A DNA stretch of 6,543 bases from Alphaproteobacteria bacterium TMED93 (GTDB taxonomy: Bacteria; Pseudomonadota; Alphaproteobacteria; TMED109), in NCBI GenBank assembly GCA_002171495.2, contig NHEU02000045.1:1-6543 (forward strand). Reading direction: 5' to 3'. This document shows, in pieces, positions 1 to 5,140 of this stretch; the first letter of the stretch is position 1; every line of letters starts with the position of its first letter. The translations under genes were made by a program, and so were the position numbers. The notes beneath the pieces are model-generated. The model saw only the letters and a program-made list of their open reading frames with translations. It searched no databases and had not been told where the DNA came from.

Positions 1-192
1 AATTTTCACTCAAAAATAATTTCAGGGTTTCCTGCTATAGTATACCAACATGAAATAGATCACTTAGATGGTATATTATTTACAGATAAAGTTTGTAATA
101 ATAATACATTAGTTTCTAATTTAAACTATATAAAGCATTATGAAAAAACTTACATTAAGAGCATTAAAAAAAGCTTTAGAACAAATAAATAA
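1..192 (+). CDS. def: Peptide deformylase, C-terminal fragment (5' end outside window)
   Basis: Frame 1 is open from the first base to TAA at 190-192, giving 63 residues of a C-terminus. The segment GFPAIVYQHEIDHLDG carries the deformylase motif 3, HExxH (HEIDH, near residues 17-21 of the fragment), which supplies two metal ligands and the catalytic Glu. It is followed by the usual hydrophobic strand ILFTDKV. The enzyme removes the N-formyl group from nascent proteins at the ribosome. The motif 1 (GxGxAAPQ) and motif 2 (EGCLS) regions lie upstream of the window and cannot be checked. After the conserved strand there is a short lysine- and asparagine-rich tail of about 33 residues. This looks more like the secondary deformylases of proteobacteria than the classic form, so it may be a paralogue rather than the housekeeping copy. 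It converges on the methyltransferase gene, with 33 bp between the two stops. Confidence 0.88.
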   Translation, partial: NFHSKIISGFPAIVYQHEIDHLDGILFTDKVCNNNTLVSNLNYIKHYEKTYIKSIKKSFRTNK

Positions 193-225
193 TAATTTAA
201 TTTTTAAAGTAGTTCAAACATAAAG

Positions 226-1035
226 TCAGGGTTTAATGAATTTTAAAGTCATTCTATCACTCTCTCCTATACTTAGATACTTATCTTTATTTTTTTCTTT
301 AAGTTTTAATGTAGGAGGAAGAGTCCATACGCCATTTGGGTGATTTTTTTTGTCCTTAATATTGGCATTAATTTCTGATTTATCTACCAAAACAAAACCA
401 ACTTCAGTTGCAAGTTTAATTGCTAGGCTTTCTGAAACATATCCAGAAGTTTTCATCTTAGAAATATCAAAACTTTCTGGAGCTCTATGCTCTACTATGC
501 CAAAAACACCCCCACTTTTTAGAGCATTGAAAGAAACTTGAAATACATTCTTTAAATAGCCGCTTTTTAACCAGTTATGAAGATTTCTAAATGTAAGCAC
601 CATATCTGCTGAGTTATCTTCTGATAGTTTTACAGGGGGCATTGATAAAACTGACATTTGAATTTTATTAAAATCTTTATTATACTTTACCCTCTCTTCA
701 AATCCCCTTCTCATTCTTGCTCTCCATTCAGACTCTTTAGGATTAAAGTGTGCCGCTATAAGTAGACCATCACTTTTAAGATAAGGAGCTAAAATTTCTG
801 TATACCAGCCTCCTGGAGAATTACCTCCACTTGGTTGGAGTTCTATGACTTTCATATGTTTGTTTATTCCAAAAAATAATAATGTTGCCTTAGGGTTTCT
901 ATATTTATCCCTTAATGCATATTCAGGAGTTCTATTACTACTTTGAATAACGTCATTAAGAAATACGTCTGCATAACCAAGATTTTGAAAAAAGATTATA
1001 TATAAAAAAGTATAAAATAAAATAAAATATCTCAT
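226..1035 (-). CDS. Putative exported class I SAM-dependent methyltransferase (COG4798-like)
   Basis: This 269-residue protein starts with ATG at 1035. Residues 1-22 look like a signal peptide: Arg2, a long aromatic/aliphatic stretch, then GYA before Asp23 as a plausible signal peptidase I site. The mature part fits the predicted methyltransferase family COG4798: SNRTPEYALRDKYRNP (33-48), a glycine-rich SAM-binding segment ending GGWYTEILAPYL (75-86), LTFRNLHNW (147-155), the GGVFGIVEHR strand (175-184), KSEINAN (219-225), GVWTLPPTL (235-243) and a C-terminus with GESDRMTLKF. The substrate is unknown for the family. The glycine-rich segment (ELQPSGGNSPGGWY) seems longer than the ELWPGGGWYTE-type sequence I remember. 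It lies 63 bp downstream of pdeM on the same strand, but a promoter-like element occurs in that gap, so it need not belong to the repair operon. No Shine-Dalgarno sequence is visible. The family call is strong; the cell location is inferred. Confidence 0.88.
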   Translation of the reverse strand: MRYFILFYTFLYIIFFQNLGYADVFLNDVIQSSNRTPEYALRDKYRNPKATLLFFGINKHMKVIELQPSGGNSPGGWYTEILAPYLKSDGLLIAAHFNPKESEWRARMRRGFEERVKYNKDFNKIQMSVLSMPPVKLSEDNSADMVLTFRNLHNWLKSGYLKNVFQVSFNALKSGGVFGIVEHRAPESFDISKMKTSGYVSESLAIKLATEVGFVLVDKSEINANIKDKKNHPNGVWTLPPTLKLKEKNKDKYLSIGESDRMTLKFIKP

Positions 1036-1059
1036 TATTTTTAAATATCATAACTTTGT

Positions 1060-1087
1060 ATTTTAATAAAGTAATAGTAAAACTCAA
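1060..1087 (-). promoter_or_regulatory. Possible sigma-70-type promoter for the methyltransferase gene
   Basis: In the 63-bp gap between pdeM and the methyltransferase, the minus strand reads TTGAGT (1087-1082), a 16-bp spacer, then TAAAAT (1065-1060). These match the -35 and -10 consensus at 4/6 and 5/6 positions. A start about 7 bases downstream would leave a leader of roughly 18 nt before the ATG at 1035. In DNA this AT-rich such matches arise often by chance, so confidence is low. Confidence 0.3.
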
Positions 1088-1098
1088 AACCTATTGTA

Positions 1099-1749
1099 TT
1101 AAGAATTAATCTTTATAATTTTTTTTGTTAAGGTTAAATAGGAATTGTAATGGCCATCAAATATCTTCTTGAAAGTAATATCTTTTGAGTCAAGACCACC
1201 TGAAAAAACTCCATATGCTGGCAAAATTATTTTTGACTTTCCAACTAGGAAACATGGCTTAGATATATTTTTTTTATAAAATTTTAAAGTTGCTTTAGGG
1301 TGATAGTGTCCACTTAATTCATTTTTATTATTTTTTTCTGATTTATGAACAAAATTAATATCATCCATTTTATATCTTAAACATAGCCTTGAATTTTTTG
1401 GATTTAATTGACCATCATGGTTTCCAACTATCCAAATAACTTTGTATTTATTACATAACCTTTCAAGGTAATTATAAGAATTATTATTTAATCTTTTAAT
1501 ACCACTTTTATCATGAAAAATATCCCCTAGTAATATGATTTTAATTACATCAAAAGTATTAAGCGTAATATCAAGCTTAGCTAAGGTTTCAAAGCTATCA
1601 TAAGGTGGAAGAAAATTACCTAGCTTTGCAAGAAAAGATGACTTTTCTAAATGTAAATCACCTAATATAAGAGTCTTTTTAATTGGCCAGTAAATAGAAC
1701 CATCAGGTATCAATATAAATAATTTATTAGCAAACCATATTTTAGTCAA
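1099..1749 (-). CDS. pdeM: Ligase-associated DNA damage response endonuclease PdeM (calcineurin-like metallophosphoesterase)
   Basis: This is a 216-residue protein. The binuclear metallophosphoesterase motifs appear in order: GDLHLEKS (30-37; Asp31 and His33), GDIFHD (75-80; Asp76), GNHD (109-112; Asn110 and His111), His135 in FVHKS, and GHYHP (147-151; His148 and His150). The C-terminal LPAYGVFSGGLD (176-187) is typical of the ligase-associated subfamily. The related P. putida enzyme MPE is a manganese-dependent endonuclease acting on single-stranded DNA, so a cytoplasmic DNA repair nuclease is expected; this copy's activity is inferred. The start is TTG at 1749-1747, overlapping the last 8 bases of the helicase gene (TTGACTAA). 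A GAGAGG ribosome binding site nine bases upstream supports this start, as does the family-like N-terminus, which reaches the GDLH motif at residue 30. Translation is probably coupled to the helicase. All metal ligands I looked for are present, and length is normal for the family. Confidence 0.94.
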   Translation of the reverse strand: MTKIWFANKLFILIPDGSIYWPIKKTLILGDLHLEKSSFLAKLGNFLPPYDSFETLAKLDITLNTFDVIKIILLGDIFHDKSGIKRLNNNSYNYLERLCNKYKVIWIVGNHDGQLNPKNSRLCLRYKMDDINFVHKSEKNNKNELSGHYHPKATLKFYKKNISKPCFLVGKSKIILPAYGVFSGGLDSKDITFKKIFDGHYNSYLTLTKKIIKINS

Positions 1750-4183
1750 TCTTATATGCCTCTCTTACTAATGTGTTTTCAATATCAGCTTCCTTGTAAG
1801 AAATAATTTTTTCTTTTGAAATTTTTTCACTATAAAATTCCATAACAATGGGAATTGCAAATGGAGAAATTGCATTTAATTTATTATGAATTATTTTAGA
1901 TTTAATCTTGTTAACAAATTTTTTCAGAACTTTTAATCCGACTAATTCTCTTAAAGCTTCATCTTTAGTAATCTCTATAAGTATATGATTTTTATCATAT
2001 TTTTCTAACACATCATATATTATATCAGAGCTAAAATTAGTTTGTTTAAAGTTTTTTGTTTTACCTGGAAGCTTTTTATCTATCAATCCAGAGATTACAG
2101 CTATTTTTTTAAAATGTTTTTTTATAATAGAAGTATTATTTAGCCAAGCATTAAATTCTTTATCCAATAATTTATTATTAAATAATTGTTCAATATTTTT
2201 AAATTCTTTAAGTGACCAAACTGCTATTGTATAATCTGATGCTGTAAAAGCTAAAGGTTGACAATTATGTTCTTCTAATCTTTTCATTATTAACATTCCA
2301 AGTGTTTGATTTGCATTCCTTCCCAAAAAAGTGTAACAAACAATGTAGTAACTTTCGTTTCTACAAAATGTTTCAATTAATAATCCATTTTTTGGAGGTA
2401 ATGATGAATATTTTTTTTGTATTACAATCCAATCACTTATTTGTTTAGGTAAATTATACTTTGTGAAGTTATCTATTAGCTCAATTACACTATCAGCTAA
2501 ATAAGTACTTAATGGAAGGTTGCCTCCTACATACGATGGTATTTTAGGAGATTTGTTTTCTGATTTTTTTACTACTACTCCTTTATCTGAAAATTTATCT
2601 AAACTTAATACTTGACCAGCAAATAAAAAAGTATCTTTTTTTTGAAGCTGATTTATGAAGTAGTCTTCTATCAAACCAAGCTTTTTGTTTTTTAAATAAA
2701 CAGGAATCAATTCTGATTCAACTATTGTGCCTAAATTCATTCTATATTTTGTTATAAATTTAGCACTAGATATAGAATAGTAGTTTTTATTTCTGTTAAG
2801 TCTTGAAAATAAATTATAGTTTTTTAACACGTATCCACCATTGTGAACAAAGTTCAAAACTCTATCAAAGTTTTTTCTTGTAAGCTTTCTATAAGGCCAT
2901 GCATTCCTGACGTTTTGATATAGTTCAAAAGCTTTAAATGAATTACTACAAGCTACTCCATTAATATGCTGTGCAAGAACATCTAAACTTCCATTTTTTT
3001 CATCTTTATCTTCAAAAATACTTTTTTTTAAAGCATCCTTAGCCGCTAAGCATTCAAGATACTCAAATTTATTAGTTGGAACTAAAACTGCCTCTGAAAC
3101 TTTATCAATGTTATGGTTGCTTCTTCCTACTCTTTGAATAATTCTTGAAACTCCCTTAGGAGCTCCGATTTGCATTACTAAACCAATATTAGCCCAATCA
3201 ATACCTAGCTCTAAAGAGCTAGTAGCTACTATGCAGTTTAACAACCCGTCAAACATTTTTTTTTCTATATTTAATCTTAGTTTACTGTCTAAACTTCCAT
3301 GATGTATTGCAATATTTAATCTATCTTTATTTATTTTCCATAGACTTTGAAAAACATATTCTGATTGAGCCCTAGTATTTACAAAAATAATAGTACTTTT
3401 ATATGATTTTATATATGAATAAATATCTCTAATTGCATATGATGGCATATGACCAGACCATGGTACAGAATTATTTGATTTTAAAATTTTAATTGATATT
3501 TTCTTAGTTATTTTTGGATCAATGCATTCTCTTTTTGAAGAGTTGGAAAAATAATTTAATGCACTATTGGAGTCTTTAATAGTTGCAGATAAAGCTATTT
3601 TAACTGCAAAAGGCGAAAAAGAAGACAGTCTCTCTAGGTTTAGAGTTAATAAATCACCTCTTTTTGTGTGTATAATGCTATGTAACTCATCAATGATAAT
3701 ATACTTTATATTTGAAAAATAAATATTAGCATTTTTATATGACATCATTAAAGCAAAAGACTCTGGTGTAGTAATAAGAAAATTTGGTGGGACTTTTAAT
3801 AGTTTTTGTTTTTTATAATTAGTCGTATCTCCTGTTCTGGTTTCAATCTTAATTTTTAAATTAGAACCTGTAATACATTCATTTAAACTTCTACTAATAT
3901 CATATATAAGTGATTTCAGTGGGGAAATATAAAGTGTTGTAAATGGGCCTGTCTTAACATCCTCTTTAAAGTTAATTATTGGTGCCATCATGGCAGCTAT
4001 TGTTTTTCCTGATCCGGTAGGGGCGTTTATTAATATATCTTTTTTTTCACATATAGCTTTATAGGCTAAGATTTGATAATCATGATACCCTTTAATTTTT
4101 TTATTAAACCAACTAGTAAACTCATGAGAATTGATTTTATCAAGTAAGGTGTTATTTAATTTAAGATGAGTATAATTTCTCAT
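1742..4183 (-). CDS. Ligase-associated DEXH-box DNA helicase (Lhr-Core type)
   Basis: With ATG at 4183-4181 the protein has 813 residues. Superfamily 2 motifs in order: APTGSGKT Walker A (54-61, Lys60), DELH motif II (165-168), SAT motif III (199-201), FVNTRAQS (267-274), ATSSLELGIDW motif V (320-330) and QRVGRSNH motif VI (350-357). The Lhr-Core C-terminal half follows, with YTFLGRNANQTLGML (617-631), ASDYTIAVWSL (648-658), AVISGLI (695-701) and FSSDIIYDVL (717-726), which mark the ligase-associated subfamily rather than the long E. coli Lhr. The P. putida relative is an ATP-dependent 3'-to-5' single-stranded DNA translocase that unwinds RNA:DNA and other duplexes. The same frame has an ATG 34 codons upstream (4285), but those residues look non-family and would lie antisense to the exonuclease's HxHxDH coding region, so I reject that start. 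The conserved N-terminus (HEFTSWF, from residue 20) sits just inside the chosen start. There is no clear Shine-Dalgarno sequence. The gene overlaps pdeM at its 3' end and the exonuclease at its 5' end. Confidence 0.95.
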   Translation of the reverse strand: MRNYTHLKLNNTLLDKINSHEFTSWFNKKIKGYHDYQILAYKAICEKKDILINAPTGSGKTIAAMMAPIINFKEDVKTGPFTTLYISPLKSLIYDISRSLNECITGSNLKIKIETRTGDTTNYKKQKLLKVPPNFLITTPESFALMMSYKNANIYFSNIKYIIIDELHSIIHTKRGDLLTLNLERLSSFSPFAVKIALSATIKDSNSALNYFSNSSKRECIDPKITKKISIKILKSNNSVPWSGHMPSYAIRDIYSYIKSYKSTIIFVNTRAQSEYVFQSLWKINKDRLNIAIHHGSLDSKLRLNIEKKMFDGLLNCIVATSSLELGIDWANIGLVMQIGAPKGVSRIIQRVGRSNHNIDKVSEAVLVPTNKFEYLECLAAKDALKKSIFEDKDEKNGSLDVLAQHINGVACSNSFKAFELYQNVRNAWPYRKLTRKNFDRVLNFVHNGGYVLKNYNLFSRLNRNKNYYSISSAKFITKYRMNLGTIVESELIPVYLKNKKLGLIEDYFINQLQKKDTFLFAGQVLSLDKFSDKGVVVKKSENKSPKIPSYVGGNLPLSTYLADSVIELIDNFTKYNLPKQISDWIVIQKKYSSLPPKNGLLIETFCRNESYYIVCYTFLGRNANQTLGMLIMKRLEEHNCQPLAFTASDYTIAVWSLKEFKNIEQLFNNKLLDKEFNAWLNNTSIIKKHFKKIAVISGLIDKKLPGKTKNFKQTNFSSDIIYDVLEKYDKNHILIEITKDEALRELVGLKVLKKFVNKIKSKIIHNKLNAISPFAIPIVMEFYSEKISKEKIISYKEADIENTLVREAYKID
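1759..1764 (-). promoter_or_regulatory. Ribosome binding site for pdeM
   Basis: The minus strand reads GAGAGG, ending nine bases before the TTG at 1749. It lies inside the last codons of the helicase gene. It supports the unusual TTG start and the 8-bp coupling to the helicase. Confidence 0.6.
3205..3222. repeat. Short inverted repeat inside the helicase gene
   Basis: CTAGCTCT and AGAGCTAG form perfect 8-bp arms around a two-base AA centre. The repeat falls on the codons for motif V (SSLELG) of the helicase. No T-run follows it and it is far from any gene end, so it is most likely a by-product of codon choice (AGC TCT ... GAG CTA). Confidence 0.4.
4131..4160 (+). promoter_or_regulatory. Possible promoter for the exonuclease-ligase arm, inside the helicase 5' coding region
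   Basis: On the plus strand TTGATT (4131-4136) is followed after 18 bases by TTTAAT (4155-4160), matching the -35 and -10 consensus at 4/6 and 5/6. Transcription would begin at about 4166-4168, right at the exonuclease ATG, giving a leaderless or nearly leaderless message. That would fit the absence of a Shine-Dalgarno sequence. A second -10-like hexamer, TATAAT, is at 4171-4176 and would serve only the alternative ATG at 4187. AT richness makes chance matches likely. Confidence 0.3.
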
Positions 4184-5140
4184 AATATGTTCATAGAAGC
4201 TATAAATGCTTATATAGACCCAATTAAACCTGTAGACAAGGCTATTATTACTCATGCCCATGCAGATCATGCTAAACCTAATCATAAATCAGTTTTAGCA
4301 ACAAAAGATACTATTAATATAATGAAAATTAGATATGGAGAAAACTGCGCAAAAAGTTTCCAATCAGTAGCATATGGAGAAAAGATTTATATTAATGGAA
4401 TAAATTTAACTTTATATCCAGCTGGTCATATTCTAGGAAGTGCACAGATATTAATAGAAGATAAAAGAAATAAAATTTTAGTCACTGGAGATTATAAAAC
4501 TGTTAAAGATAAAACATGCCAGAGTTTTGAATTAATACAAACTGAAACTTTAATTACTGAAGCTACATTCGGACTTCCTATATTTAAACATCCTAACCCA
4601 AAAGATGAAATAGAGAAGTTATTACATTCAATAAAAACTTTTTCTAGCAAATGTCATATTGTTGGAGCTTATGCATTAGGAAAGTCTCAAAGGGTTATTA
4701 GTTTGCTAAGAGAAAAAGGATATGATGATACAATATATTTGCATGGAGCTATTGAAAAAATAACTAATTATTATCTGAATAGAGGTATTAAATTAGGAAA
4801 ACTTAAAAAAGTAACTAAAGAAGATATAAATAGTCTTAAAGGAAAAATTATTATTGCCCCTCCTTCTGCAATTAAAGACAAATGGGTAAGAAAATTTTCA
4901 AATGTCAGATATTGTTTAGCATCTGGCTGGATGATAGTAAAACAGAGAGCAAAGCAAAGCAAAATAGAGTTGCCATTGGTTATATCAGATCATGCAGATT
5001 GGAATGAGTTAACTAATACAATATTAAGAAGTAATGCTAAAAAGATTTGGTTAACTCATGGCAGAACAGATGCATTAAAGTATTGGTGCAAGAAAAATAA
5101 TATTAATGCTGAAGCATTAGACCTCATAGGAAGTAATTAA
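4166..5140 (+). CDS. Ligase-associated DNA damage response exonuclease (metallo-beta-lactamase/beta-CASP fold)
   Basis: This is a 324-residue protein. The metal-binding signature THAHADH is at 29-35 (His30, His32, Asp34, His35). Further family motifs are PAGHILGSAQ (85-94, His88), TGDYK (107-111, Asp109), TEATFGLP (131-138), SDHADW (274-279, His276) and THGR (297-300, His298). The TEATFG and late SDHADW elements fit the ligase-associated exonuclease family within the mRNA 3'-end-processing-like beta-CASP nucleases. The P. putida counterpart is a manganese-dependent DNA nuclease, so a cytoplasmic end-processing role is inferred here. The ATG at 4166 is the first after an in-frame TAA at 4157-4159, and residues 2-7 cover the short strand that usually precedes the YIDPxxPV segment. 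An alternative ATG at 4187 would remove that strand. The gene overlaps the divergent helicase start by 18 bp and ends directly against the ligase start. All expected metal ligands are intact. Confidence 0.95.
   Translation: MSIISHNMFIEAINAYIDPIKPVDKAIITHAHADHAKPNHKSVLATKDTINIMKIRYGENCAKSFQSVAYGEKIYINGINLTLYPAGHILGSAQILIEDKRNKILVTGDYKTVKDKTCQSFELIQTETLITEATFGLPIFKHPNPKDEIEKLLHSIKTFSSKCHIVGAYALGKSQRVISLLREKGYDDTIYLHGAIEKITNYYLNRGIKLGKLKKVTKEDINSLKGKIIIAPPSAIKDKWVRKFSNVRYCLASGWMIVKQRAKQSKIELPLVISDHADWNELTNTILRSNAKKIWLTHGRTDALKYWCKKNNINAEALDLIGSN
5128..5133 (+). promoter_or_regulatory. Ribosome binding site for the DNA ligase
   Basis: AGGAAG lies seven bases before the TTG at 5141, inside the last codons of the exonuclease. 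It is one of the clearest Shine-Dalgarno-like sequences in the window and decides the ligase start, because no ATG is placed where the family N-terminus should begin. Confidence 0.65.

Noticed and set aside
193..225. Terminator between the convergent deformylase and methyltransferase genes
   Set aside because: The 33-bp gap is AT-rich, but I find no GC-containing stem followed by a T-run, so I cannot support an intrinsic terminator.
350..541. 63-codon plus-strand open frame starting with ATG
   Set aside because: It lies wholly antisense to the methyltransferase, whose family motifs are clear. It has no recognisable protein features.
3205..3222. Palindrome as an operator or terminator
   Set aside because: It sits in the middle of the helicase gene on motif V codons, without a T-run or nearby start. 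Chance and codon use explain it.
4171..4176. Perfect TATAAT hexamer as the exonuclease promoter
   Set aside because: It lies downstream of the preferred exonuclease ATG and has only a weak -35 match (GGTGTT) at proper spacing. It would matter only if translation begins at 4187.
4184..4285. Upstream extension of the helicase by 34 residues
   Set aside because: The extra residues do not resemble the family N-terminus. They would run antisense to the exonuclease's HxHxDH region. The ATG at 4183 gives a normal-length protein.
4771..4962. 63-codon minus-strand open frame
   Set aside because: It is antisense to conserved exonuclease sequence and looks like a hydrophobic shadow translation of AT-rich DNA.
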